64,000 nt of DNA from Metellina segmentata (lineage: Eukaryota; Arthropoda; Arachnida; Araneae; Tetragnathidae). Below, piece after piece: positions 22,660 to 33,700 of this stretch. The stretch covers positions 91,816,911 through 91,880,910 of the forward strand of contig OX375883.1 of assembly GCA_947359465.1 (NCBI GenBank), written 5' to 3'. The translations under genes were made by a program, and so were the position numbers. The notes beneath the pieces are model-generated. The model made no database searches, had not been told where the DNA came from, and was given only the letters and a program-made list of their open reading frames with translations. Position 1 is the stretch's first letter; every line of letters begins with the position of its first letter.

Positions 22660-22865
22660 ACATAATTTGAACCACTGTCAGATGACGCGAACATTTGAGC
22701 TCTGGCACCACACTCTACAAACTCCCTCACCAACCCAACGTGAGAACTTTCGGCCATAGCAGATTTAACGTGCACCAGGCCACGTGTAGACGACGGTATA
22801 AGGTTGGAACGAGTTTTGAACTCTCAACTCTCCGGTTGCTAATTCTCTGCTCTACTAACCGGTAT
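22660..22865 (-). mobile_element. SINE-B copy, minus orientation
   Basis: The body matches SINE-A (TGAGCTCTGGCACCACACTC, then TTTCGGCCATAGCAGATTTAA) but the head is of the second type (minus strand GAGTTCAAAAC and GCAACCGGAG). At 22858-22890 it runs into a piece of SINE-A head (AACCGGTATTGTGGTTGAGG), so two SINEs abut. Confidence 0.6.
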
Positions 22866-22939
22866 TGTGGTTGAGGCGTTAGCCTCATTACCAATTGCTA
22901 CTCTCACCATCCCCGAGAAAATGTGGGTTGGTAGGTATT

Positions 22940-23178
22940 TTAATTAACGTCGTACTGTAGCAACACAACGGGGTATTGAAAACTGTCTGGGATCAATCCC
23001 CAAGAGAAAGATCCGATTACAACACCACGTCATTTTCAGCCACGGTCAGATGACGAGGCAACATCTGTGAGCCGGCACCCCACTCTCCACCAACCCAACG
23101 TGAGGGCTTTCGGTCACGACAGGTTTAAAACGCACCAGCAGCCTCTACACCATACGCTTACAACCATCCATGCACTTA
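22940..23178 (-). mobile_element. SINE-A copy, minus orientation, 5'-truncated
   Basis: The inverted SINE-A 3' body (ACGTCGTACTGTAGCAACAC, GGGATCAATCC) and centre (GCCGGCACCCCACTCTCC) continue to ACCATACGCTTACAACCATCC. The tRNA-derived head is absent. Confidence 0.75.
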
Positions 23179-23446
23179 TATTTTTGACTGTGCACTCACT
23201 TCACGATATTACCTATGCAGGCCCACGGATGAGAATAAACCGAAATGGCTTATATCTGTCATGAAGAATACGATCTCCAAATTCCGAATTAAAAAATGCA
23301 TTTCCATTGCGACAGAAGTGGCTAATGGGACCACTGTGGCCTGAGCACTGTTGACCTCCCGATGCATTCCCTTTCTCTTAATTTTTTAAATTTTATTACT
23401 GTTCTATTTTTATTGCTTCAACACTTCATCATAGTTTATTTATGTA

Positions 23447-24097
23447 CTAGGGGGCCTGCCCCCTGCTCGCTAACGCTCGCCAACCCCCGGAGGATTGCTT
23501 CGCAATCCTCATTGGTTCGCTGCGCGAACCTATGCTCGCTTCGCTCGCCTCAATGTATACATGTGTCCTAGCAGAGGGGATTGTTTACAAAATATGTTAC
23601 CAAAAAAATGTTTTTCAAATCTAAATTTGCTGTATTACAGAAAAAATTATACAGTATCTCTAAAATCAGAATTCAAATGAAAACTTTGTGCAAATTTTGA
23701 CTCGAAATGTGAGCGTTGCTTTGGAAATTGAATACCCAGCATGTTGTTTGTGTGTACATTTTCCCAGCACTCAAACGACCCACACTTTTTCATTAAGTTT
23801 GTTGCCGAAAGTTGTAGTGCAGGCGTCTTGTTGAACTATAATTGTTGGCCCTGAAAAGGACCGTTTTTTAAATGGCCCTGAAAAGATCCTCCGCTTTCTT
23901 TGTTTTCTATTATAAAATAACTGAAACAGCTCATTAAAATTTCCTTTTTTTTTTTCAATAAAATTTCATCCGATAACGCTATAAATCCAATCGATGCGCG
24001 AGACTTCGCGAAAAACAAACAATCGTACAGTGTTGCCAAAACGCGATTACAAATAACGTCTTTTTCGTGAGCCACGTAAGAGAATTATATATATAGA
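23447..24097 (-). mobile_element. Non-autonomous Helitron, family 1, minus orientation
   Basis: CTAG (23447-23450) preceded by A, with the stem CCCCCT/AGGGGG next to it, marks the 3' end. The minus-strand 5' end TCTATATATATAATTCTC stops at 24097 and is followed by T on the plus strand (A|TC in element orientation). Next to the 3' end is a row of palindromes (GATTGCTTCGCAATC, GTTCGCTGCGCGAAC, CGCTTCGCTCG). 651 bp, non-coding. It is highly similar to 58597-59238. Confidence 0.85.
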
Positions 24098-24375
24098 TAT
24101 TTACCAATGTTTTATTTTCATGTCATACTACGTCGCAATCTTTTATGTTTCCACGGACCTTTTATTGGGGCCTGTTGCCCAATGTTTTACTCTTGTCCTT
24201 TTATGTTCATGAACCGGGCCTTTTGCCCCATGTAAATTTTAAAAACACAATAAATGCTCGTCCGGTCGTCGTGCGCCCCATTGGGTTTTTCTTCATGGGC
24301 TGGAAGTCCTTCCCCCCTCCCAGCCAAAGACTCCAAACCCTAACGGGTGAGTCGGGAGGTGGAGGATCTGGATCT

Positions 24376-24462
24376 GAAACCATCCTTACACTGACCCGGA
24401 TTCGAACCAGGAACCTTCCGATCTAGAGGATAACACCTCTACCACCAGACCGGTTGGTCGGC
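24376..24462 (-). mobile_element. SINE-A head fragment, minus orientation
   Basis: Contains the inverted B box GGATTCGAACC and the inverted A-box region CACCTCTACCACCAGACCGG with little of the body. Confidence 0.65.
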
Positions 24463-24841
24463 CCACCAGAGTAGGAGGTCAAAGGTCACTGAATAGAGTA
24501 GGACGCCTTGATGACAGCTCTGACCCATCAGAAGACGTTACTATGGCCCCCCCCCAAGGGAGCATTGCCGGGACCGTTGCTGTAGGTCCCGATAATTCCG
24601 AGGATAGGGGTAAGGAAAGTAAAAGTAACATTAAAGCAGGAGGAAGCTCTGAGGAAACCTAACATTGACGCAGTATCCAAGCTAGGGTTATTAAATGGGG
24701 GTTGGACTGGATTGTCAACCTACCTGTGTGTCATCGGATGACTTTACTATTATTCGCATGGACGTTCCAGTTCACCCCTTTGGAAAAGAGGAGAACCACT
24801 ATTTATTTCTTGAATCCTAAAGTACCCCAAGTCCTTTTATC
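24463..24841. other. No gene seen
   Basis: A C-run lies near 24545, and short frames only. The sequence just before 24842 leads into the hAT end. Confidence 0.4.
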
Positions 24842-24960
24842 CAGTAGCGTAGCAAGGTCAGGTGGTACCCGGTGCGGAAAATTTCTTCCTCCATTGAAAT
24901 TATTGAAAGAAGAAAATAAGAAACAATTACAAGGGTTATTTTCTAGTTTATTTATTTTCA

Positions 24961-26206
24961 TTAAGACGCGTAAGCACTAAGACTTATTTTCCTAACTTTG
25001 TTCTCTGCAAATTTTGAAATGACATCATCAAAATTAATTCCTTTTGCTACTTTATTTTTAATTGACAAGATATTTAATGGAGAGAGCCGAGCTTTACTCA
25101 TAGTGGACCTAAGATAACTTATGATTAATATTAGTTTTGAAAAACTCTCACATGATGCTACTGTGAAACACATAACACTAACAAGATTCTCGAGGCTTAA
25201 GTTAGGTGTGGTACAGAATCTGAAAGTTCATATTCAACAACAAACTCTAAAAATCTTAAAGAAGACCATTTCAGAGAATCTTCTTTTGAAACTGTGGCAG
25301 CTTGTAGATGTCTTGTTAGTCGTGGATTTTCACTAAGAATATCATCTTCAGAAAGTTCATCATAGTTTACGACTAAGTTGTGTATTAATTGTGGCAGTTC
25401 GTCTTCTGTGAAGTTGTAATCAGATTCTTGGGCTCGAAAACTGCAAACCGAGCTGTTATATTTTCCATGTCTTTACAGCGAGTCTCTATTTCTTGATAAA
25501 ACCTGTCAATGCACTCCAACATTGATCTTTTCAATTCTTCATTCAATGGTTCATGTTGAGCCTTTTCTACAGACATCATTTTCTCCTTTCGGACGATTCT
25601 TCTTTTCAGTAAAGGTATGTCCATCTCTTCACAAGTGTTCGTTGCAAACTGCATTGCTTCCTCCAAGGTCTCATTTCTTTTGTCTTTCAAAAATATCTTC
25701 AGACTTCTCATTTTGATAACACACTTCTCTAAACATATCCCTGCAATCTGTAGGTATTTGAGCGTGGTTTATTTCTTCTATAACACTACACCAGGAATAC
25801 AAAAAAAAACATAAAAAAGAAAAATCTCATACTGCAAAAGTGCTTGCGCTGCTCCTCTGGTTTCGACAGTTTCTGTGGGATCACAAAGTTCTTCTATAGG
25901 GCATCAACAATCTTGAAATTAGCAGATACATGTTTTGTAGCTTCGTAGTGATCACACCATCTTGTGTCTGCAATTATTTTTGCTGTACCCCCAACGTTAG
26001 TTACAAGGATCGTTGATCTGCGTGGGAAACTAAGAAAAAGCAGTACAGACTTTCTGAAGTCCCAAAAAAGGTTACACATTGACATAGTTTCAAAAGAACG
26101 CACTCCACACAGATTAAGAGAGTGATTTGTACAAGGATTAAATTTACTAATCCTCGCCTGGACACGTCTTTAAAGATGTTCTGGTAATCTTATTTATAAC
26201 CTGACT
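24961..26206 (-). pseudogene. hAT transposase relic of the ZMYM1-like type
   Basis: Read on the minus strand, the relic begins near NPCTNHSLNLCGVRSFETMS (about 26140-26080) and continues through IADTRWCDHYEATKHV (about 25950). A charged middle part (25711-25385) follows, then a C-terminal block ESFSKLILIISYLRSTMS (about 25150-25100), which is the hAT dimerisation region. Frames change several times. The word CAGTAGCGTAGCAAGG at 24842, a common hAT terminus, probably marks the 3' end of the element. The 5' part is cut off by the LINE at 26207, so the N-terminal zinc finger is not visible. Confidence 0.75.
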
Positions 26207-26737
26207 AAATACAAATACAAATATTGACGACCAGCTACAGGCTCAAGCCCAACAAGACTGGTCCTTTGTTTATGAATTCCCCAATTCCCACTGACTATCC
26301 AATTGTGTCTTAAATTCGTACACTCCCTTTGAATTAACTATATTTTCAGGCAACGCGTTCCAACTGTCTATTACCCTATTAAAGTAGTAGTTTTTTCCTT
26401 AAATCCCGATTAAAATGTGTCTTATTCAATTTATACCCATGGCCCCTTGTTCTGTTATCCCTATTGAAATTTAAGCCCTCTGTGTCCCCTTGTTTTACAA
26501 ACTTGAAAAGCTGAATCAAATCCCCCCTCCTTCTTCTTCTTTCCAGCGTATACATGTTTAGCTTACTTAAACGTTCATTATAGTCGAAATTTGCTAGCCC
26601 CTTTATTATTTTTGTAGCTCTGTGCTGAACCCTTTCAATTGATTCTATGTCCTTTCTCATATATGGAGCCCAGAATTGTACAGCATATTCTAGATGTGGT
26701 CTTACTAAACCCTTATATAACGGCAAGATTATATTCT
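26207..26737 (-). mobile_element. 5'-truncated CR1-type LINE copy
   Basis: This is the same 3' end and tail as at 239 (ATACAAATACAAATATTGAC at the left). It includes a 115-codon open frame (26726-26379) covering PLYKGLVRPHLEYAVQFWAP through RRRRRGDLIQLFKFV. It is very similar to the copies at 239 and 11060, interrupts the preceding hAT relic, and is truncated about 530 bp from its 3' end. Confidence 0.85.
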
Positions 26738-27007
26738 AAAAGAACCGTTTGATCGATAAACGGTTATTTTCTGAGAGTTTACATCCCAAGTATACTGGTG
26801 TAAGAAATTAAGAGAATTTCCAGACTTGGTCGATTATCTCTAGAACTACTGTACCTATTTTAATGAAATTTGATATGTACATACATTGATACAATACAAA
26901 ACAAATAACCATTCAATAATTGTAATACACACTCATGATCGTGCGTAACACTCGTTGGAGTCGGAAGGTATGAAACAGCGGTTGCAGAATAAACAAAAAA
27001 AAATGGG

Positions 27008-27785
27008 TTAATAGGGGGTATGGTCCCCTCTTACAGATATACCGGACTCGCAGCGTGATTTGATACTTGAAATAAGGCAGTTTATCATTTCCTGTGGCAA
27101 TTGGTCCCACGCGTTCAGAACCGCTGTTTTCATTCCCTGGATGATTCTCGGAGGGGGTTGCGAGTTGCAATTGCCCTCCCCAGAGCTTCCCAGAGACGCT
27201 CTATAGGGTTGAGGTCTGGAGATCTGACTGGCCAATCCATCCGGCGAATATCCTCACTCTCTAGAAATTCGTCGACCAGAAGAGCTCTATGTGGCCTCGC
27301 GTTATCGTCCATTAAAATGAACTCAGGGCCAACTGCACCCCTGAAAAGGCGAACATAGGGCTCCAAGACCTCGTCCCTTTACGTCACACTGCCTCTTTCA
27401 AAGACATGGAGAGGTGTGCGGCCATCCAACATGATGCCTGCCCAGATCATCAAACCTCCTCCGCCATAATGGTCGATTTCGCGGACATTGGAGGGTAGGT
27501 AGCGGGTCCCTGGTTCTCTCCATATGAACGTACGGCGAGAATCGGTGTTTATGCTGAACCGGGACTCATCAGTGAAGAGAACGGTTGCCCATTGATCCAT
27601 ACTCCAATCTCTATGCTCTCTGCACCATGATAAACGGATCCTCCTGTTCGTAGAAGTGAGCGGGACGCAAACAGCAGGTCTTCTTGAGAACAACCCTCTC
27701 CCAGGAAGTCTTTTGGAAACAGTCGCCCTTGATACACGGGTTCCTGTGGCTGGATACACATGGATGGACACATCAATTTTGACAT
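27008..27785 (-). pseudogene. Tc1-like (Tcb2-type) transposase, truncated and broken
   Basis: The catalytic residues are readable: LFTDESRF (first Asp, about 27565), ILMDDNARPH (second Asp, about 27310) and SPDLNPIERLW (Glu, about 27210), a DD34E layout. One in-frame stop (TAA) lies near 27376-27378 after FERGSVT. A frameshift near 27130 leads to the C-terminal AWDQLPQEMINCLISSIKSR. The N-terminal DNA-binding region is cut off at about 27785. No inverted repeats were found, so this is a truncated remnant. Confidence 0.85.
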
Positions 27786-27789
27786 TAAT

Positions 27790-28208
27790 ATGGGTATATT
27801 ACATTTTCAAAACTAAGTTTTAATCGTCAACGATGTATAGCAAAACAATGCTTACAAATAGACTACTTAAATAATAATATCGCCTTTTAAAATCCGAAGA
27901 AAAATAAATATTTCTATGTTCCGAGCGCCGACCCGTTTCTTTTCGATGGCCCCGGTTATTGATTGCACGACAAGCGAGTGAACCAAAAAACGCCGTCCAA
28001 ATTGAGCGAGTACAAACACTCACTTTCCTTTGATCTACCGACAAGAAGCCGATCACTTTGCTTGTGCTTGAATTGTGCAGTTCACCTTTCACACTGAACG
28101 AGCGATCAATCAAACCTGTCGCCGGGGTTAATCAATCATCCATGTTCAATTCGGTTCGTCCAATGTGGACGGGGCTTGAGGGCGTGTGCTGTGATGTACT
28201 GAGTACTC
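27790..28208. other. No gene seen
   Basis: A mixed stretch with one 97-codon minus-strand frame (28113-27820) that shows no family resemblance. Confidence 0.4.
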
Positions 28209-30100
28209 CAGGGACGTGCCAACGTTTTGGAGAGTAAAGGAACGAAAGATCTTTTTACGACCACAAACTAATCAAGTATGAATTTTCCTGATTTACCAGT
28301 TTTGGGCCAAAAATGTATCACATTATTTAAATGTAAAAAATACGCATTTTCTCTCCGAAGTTCTACACACAAATTCTTTAACAATAGAGTTCAGATTGAT
28401 TTTTGCTGTGTAGGACTCGTGAATATTAAGGAGTAGTAGATGTGTTAAAAGGTTTTTGAGTCATGTTTGTGCGCAAATACATTTTCACTCGTCTAAGAGC
28501 ACTGAAAGACCTTTCGACTGAAGCTTCAGAGGCAGGAACAATGTATATTAATTCAACCAGTTTGAACACTTCATTCATAAACTCCCTAATTATACTTGAC
28601 TCTGCCACCAACTTCTGGCAGATATAAAATGCTGCTCAAATTTTTGTTTTACTACACTAGGTAACAGAACTAACTGGGCTTCCGATTTCTCAAGATCGAA
28701 ATCACTTTCATGGACACCCAATTTTTCTTGCAAGGATGTACCTTTTGAAGTTTTTCCTTTCGCTGTATCTGGAAGCACTTCTAATTTGACAAGATTCACC
28801 ATTCCTGATTGATGGAATGGTTTCTCAATTTCGGTGGCTACTATGTCAACCTCTTCATAGAAACATTTTCGAAGGCCGACACTTTTATTAATGTTGGCCG
28901 GGGTGAAACTTTCAGAATTGCTGGAATATTTATACCGACATGGAAGCTTTTTTTTTCGAGATGGCTGTGGTAGCGCCAAATCTGAGAGGTCGGCAGATTC
29001 TTTTGTTTCCCTCCAAATGCATTCAAAATTTTCATCACTCTTATGTTGGAAAGTGTGTCTGAGAGATATTGTGAAGATTTCTTTGCTTTCGTAACAGTAT
29101 GTATCCTGCAAAGCTATAGCGAATTGCTCATATGGACCGAAAATTTTACATGCTACTTTTAATGCGAATCTTTTATATCCTCTTAATGCTGCCCTTCGAT
29201 TATATGAAACGACATTTCTGTCATACAAAATGGCTTTTACTGTCTGCAATACCCTTTCGTAATATGAAAGGAATGTGTTTAAGGTGCTAACTCTAACGCA
29301 CCACATTGTTGGACAAAGTGAAAGGAGGTTAGGCTCATTATTTTGATCGCAAGGCGTGAGCACGATGTCCGAATAAATATTTTTTCATCTCGCTGAAGAT
29401 AGTAAGATATTCGAAACATCCTTCACCAACCCCAATACTTCACAAAGTTGTGAGCAAGTCCCAGCTGCATCTTGGAGACACAAGTCCAAGGAATGGTTGC
29501 TTCAAAGAACAAATAATGATTTTGGCTAAACATCTTTAATGAGCTTTTGGACACCATTTAAGTGACCACACTTATTAGGAGTTCCATCAAAACAGTGTCC
29601 TCTAGCTTGTTGAAACCCTAAACCATGGCTCATCATCACACTCTCAATGGCATGATATAAGGTATTAGCCTTGGTATCTTTTGTTGAATACATATCCATG
29701 AAATATTCTCTCACTTCAGATGTGATGGGATTCATCCATCTAATACACAAGCTGAATTGTTTACTACCTCACTACCTGCAGCATCAGCGATGATACCTAA
29801 GAAGGTGCTTTGTTACAAATCTTGCACCAACTGTCTGAATGAGTCATTATTTCAAGGATTTCATGTTTTGGTTTTCCATTCAACGAATTGTGTTTTTGGA
29901 ACCATTTTTGTAGAAATGGAACGTCTTCACTTCTGTCCTCCAAAAGATGAAGCAAATTCCCAGCGACATTTTTACATCCGCGAAGAGCTTGCCATGTGCG
30001 AACTATGTAGCGAGAACTTATAGTATGTAAAGCATGTTTTGCTTCCTTTTGCAGATTTTGGCACTGTTGACTCATTAAGTTTAACATAGGAACGCCCCTG
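28209..30100 (-). mobile_element. hAT element remnant (ZMYM1-like), tentative ends
   Basis: CAGGGACGTGCC at 28209 and its inverted partner GGAACGCCCCTG ending at 30100 look like hAT termini. However, the flanking 8-mers (GAGTACTC and TCTTTCCG) do not match, so one end may be internal or the flank has changed. A related terminus, reading CAGGCACGTGCCAACAGG on the minus strand, lies at 38499-38516. Confidence 0.55.
28426..30087 (-). pseudogene. hAT transposase of the ZMYM1-like type, broken
   Basis: The order on the minus strand is: a helical segment (30087-29797, VRTWQALRGCKNVAGNLLHL), then ARGHCFDGTPNKCGHLNGVQ (about 29600-29540), the region carrying a conserved catalytic Asp in this family. 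LCPTMWCVRVSTLNTFLSYY (about 29310) follows, then a long middle part, and PASEASVERSFSALRRVKMY (28530-28470), the C-terminal hAT dimerisation domain. Interruptions occur between 29797 and 29750, between 29526 and 29363, and near 28600. The N-terminal zinc finger is missing. Such proteins are often annotated as zinc-finger MYM-type protein 1-like. Confidence 0.85.
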
Positions 30101-30428
30101 TCTTTCCGGATTAAGAAGTGTGCAGGTTAGCTATGAATATAATTTTTCTCAACCCTCACATGACTTATAGTGGGGGTCCCAGGAGCAGAAAGTGCTTAAA
30201 ACTGCGGCGAACGTCGCAGAACAAAGTCTTCAGAACAATTTTTCCTTAATTTTATCAAAATTTTGGCCGATTTTTTTTTTTAATCCGAAGTTACTATGTT
30301 CTGCATTGCAAAGAGCGCTCCTTGCAACACTTTTTTCCTTTTCTATCTACAGAACAACCTCCCTACACGACCCAAATTACCACAAACACTTTATAACGTA
30401 ACAGTAATAACACATCTTTTATGTCAAT

Positions 30429-30642
30429 TGTTTGCGCCCATTCGCACTTTCGAATCTGGCAATGCAGAAGAAGTGAAAGAGCTGAAGTAAATCTTCAGTG
30501 CTGTGTAACTATAAAATGTTCGCCGTTTTTGTTAGTTTATCTTGCTCCACTGCAATGCCTTTCTACATGTCCGTTTTTGTAAATAAATGTTTTTAAATTA
30601 TACAGTCCACTCTTATTCCTACTGACCACCATCGACGCAACA
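30429..30642 (+). repeat. 5' LTR of BEL/Pao element
   Basis: It starts TGTTTGCGCCCATTCGC and ends ATCGACGCAACA. It contains a TATA-like box (30510-30516) and an AATAAA signal (30582-30587), so it can start and end transcripts. By my reading it matches 36077-36290 base for base. Confidence 0.95.
30510..30516 (+). promoter_or_regulatory. TATA-like box in the 5' LTR
   Basis: TATAAAA lies 82 bases into the LTR. The position suits a promoter driving the genomic RNA. The transcription start itself cannot be seen. Confidence 0.55.
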
Positions 30643-30644
30643 AG

Positions 30645-30661
30645 TGGTCCGTCGAGCCGGA
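30645..30661 (+). other. Primer-binding site
   Basis: TGGTCCGTCGAGCCGGA begins two bases after the LTR. It starts with TGG, complementary to the CCA end of a tRNA, as needed to prime minus-strand DNA synthesis. The spelling resembles that of other BEL/Pao elements. I do not assign the tRNA. Confidence 0.75.
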
Positions 30662-30700
30662 GGATAGATTAGTCATTCTAAAATAAATCTATTCGCCAAT

Positions 30701-33700
30701 ATGGAGCTCACAACGCTTAACAGAAAGCGCGGCGTGTTGAAAGGCAAGGTCAACAAATTTGGCAATTTCGTTCGGATCTTCCAGGTGTCTCAAGATAAGA
30801 GCCATGACTACGTGATTCTCACCAGTAAACGTGAAGCAATATCTTCAGCAAAAAAATCCATTGATGAATTAATCAACGGATACTGCGAACTTGACGACTC
30901 AATAGATCTGAAAAACAACTTGGAAGAGACCGAACTCATTGCCGAAGAACTTGAAGAAATTGAGGTAAGAATTCAAATTTTCTTATCCAATCTCGGCCAT
31001 AAAGAAAAATCAAGTGAACATAATACGGGACGAATTAAAATCCCCGATCTACCTTTGCCAACATTTTCTGGCAGATACGAAGATTTTCAAACTTTCAAGG
31101 ATCAATTCACCACTATTATTGGCGTTAATAACTCTTTGAATGACACACAAAAATTGTGTTATCTAAGATCGGCATTAAAGTCCGATGCCAAATTAATTGA
31201 AAGTCCTCTAGATACATACGATTCGCTTTTCAAGGCTCTTGATAATCGCTATGAAAATAAACGTGCAATTGTTGATGCACACATTACAAGCCTAATTAAT
31301 TTAGAAAAAATTAACGAGAATTCTTCCCAATTAAGATCTTTTGTAGATAATGTTAAACGTCATCTTCGAGCCCTTCATATTCTTAATTTTGAAAGAAATA
31401 ATTTATCTGATGCGTTCATATTAAACGTATTAAGCCAAAAATTAGATCGTGAATCTAAAAAGTTATTTGAAATGTCAATTAAATCTACGGAAATACCCAC
31501 CCTTGATCAATTCCTGAACTTTCTCGAAGAACGAGCTAGAATTTTAGAGGCACTGAAATATTCTGCGATCGGGAAGCCGGTATTTCCCGCCAAACAAAAA
31601 CAAAACTTCGATTGCAGATCTAAGTCGTTTGCTACAAAAAGCAAAGATAAAAACGCCTGGTGTGACTGCACTCATATCCATAAGCTGTACCGTTGCCCTA
31701 CATTCAAAGCCAAATATCTATCGGAACGCATAAATTTCGTTAATTCAAACAAGATCTGTTCCCGCTGCCTGAGTCATACAACTGAATACCTATGTCGATC
31801 TAAATTCCAATGTGCAAAATGTTATACCAAAAATAGAGACTCCTCGCATTCTTCACTATTGTGTGGGTTTGAAACTAAAAATAAAAAACCACCAAGTGAA
31901 AATTGTGAAACTGCTGAAGTCACTAATTCTCTTCTTTCTTCCGGAACTAAAAATCGTGGTTTGATTAATTCGTGTATAATATGTATCACTGATCAAAAAG
32001 GAAAAAAGTATAATATTCGCTGCATTTTAGATTCAGCGTCAGAACAATCTTTTCTGACAAAGAAAGCAGCAAATGTAATGGGATTAAAAAGTAAAAGAAT
32101 AAACATTCAAATTTCCGGTTTGAATAATTCTTGTTCTAATGTTTCGAATTTTGCCCGTGCACAAATATCGAATTTCGAAGGTCGTTTTAAGCGGAATGTT
32201 GACTTCTTAATTACTTCAGAAATCGTAAAATCTCATCCGTCAAGAGAGATTAATGTCTCTCAAATAAAGATCCCTTCAAACATAAAACTGGCTGATCCTA
32301 ATTGGTATAGCTCTTCTAAAATTGATCGTTTGTTGGGATGTGAGTTTTTCTTTGATATTTTGATGCCGAATCAAATTAAAATTGGAGGTACTAACTTGAT
32401 TTTGCAAGAAACAGTTTTCGGGTACATAGTAAGTGGTTCACTTCCGAATTCTTCCCCCGAATTAAATTTTGGTAGTCACTGTTTCCTAATGAAGAATTTA
32501 CGATCCCTGGACGAAACTTTAAAAGCTTTTTGGGAAATAGAACATGTTTCGGATCCCGTGACGCCTGTTAGCGACGAACTTAAATATTGCGAAGATCATT
32601 TCGTCAAAACTCACTATAGAAAGCCCGATGGCCGCTATGTGGTATCTTTGCCGTTTAAAATGGAAATCGACACTCTAAATTTAGGCGATTCCAATCAAGT
32701 TGCAGCACAGAGACTAAACCAATTATGGCGACGTATGGAACGTGATCCCAGTTTTAAGGTCTTGTACACTGAGTTCCTCGAAGAATACGAGTCTTTGGGT
32801 CACATGGAAGAAGTTACGAATTCTCAGGAATTTCCTGACCCGGGATATTTTATTACTCACCATGGAGTGTTACGCCCCGAAAGCGTCTCCACTAAACTTC
32901 GTGTCGTCTTTAATGCTAGTCAAAAAAGCAATTTAAACATCTCTCTCAACGATGTGCTTTATAAAGGTGGTGTAATTCAAGATGATCTGTTTTATATTAT
33001 GCTTCGCTTTCGCAAGCACGAATTCGCTTTTACTTGCGACATCAGTAAAATGTTTCGACGTATTGAGATCGATCCTACACACACCCGCTTTCAAAAAATA
33101 CTTTGGAAACGAGGTATCAATGAACCTGTTTCAGTCTTTAAGCTAAAAACGGTCACTTACGGTACCGCACCAGCAAGCTTCCTTGCAACTAGAGTGCTAA
33201 AGCAACTAGCAATTGATGAACATGAAAATTTTCCTCTTGCTTCGGAGGTACTTTTGCACGATTTCTATATGGATGACTGCTTGAGTGGTTCTCCCGATGC
33301 ACAAGAATTTAAAAAGATTCAGGATGAACTTACTCAGCTGCTTCAGCGTGGAGGTATGACGCTTCACAAGTGGTGCACTTCAAACATAAAATCTAATTCG
33401 TCTGCTTTTCTTTTTGATAAAGGCTCTGAGGTTACTGTAAAAACCCTTGGAGTATTGTGGAACAGCACAATTGATGCCTTTTGTTTCAAAGTAACAGTTT
33501 CTGAAATTTCCAGACCTACAAAACGTGACGTGCTTTCACAAATTGCTCGCCTGTTCGACCCTCTCGGCATTTTAGGTCCACTCATCAGCAAGGCAAAGTT
33601 TTTCATGCAAGGACTTTGGCTCTTAAAGCTGGATTGGAGGGATCCTCTTCCTACGCCTGCTTCTGAAGAATGGCAATCATTCATCCAGTCTCTTCCACTC

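Noticed and set aside
27130..27366. Plus-strand frame 27101-27358 as a gene
   Set aside because: It is the antisense shadow of the Tc1 transposase catalytic region.
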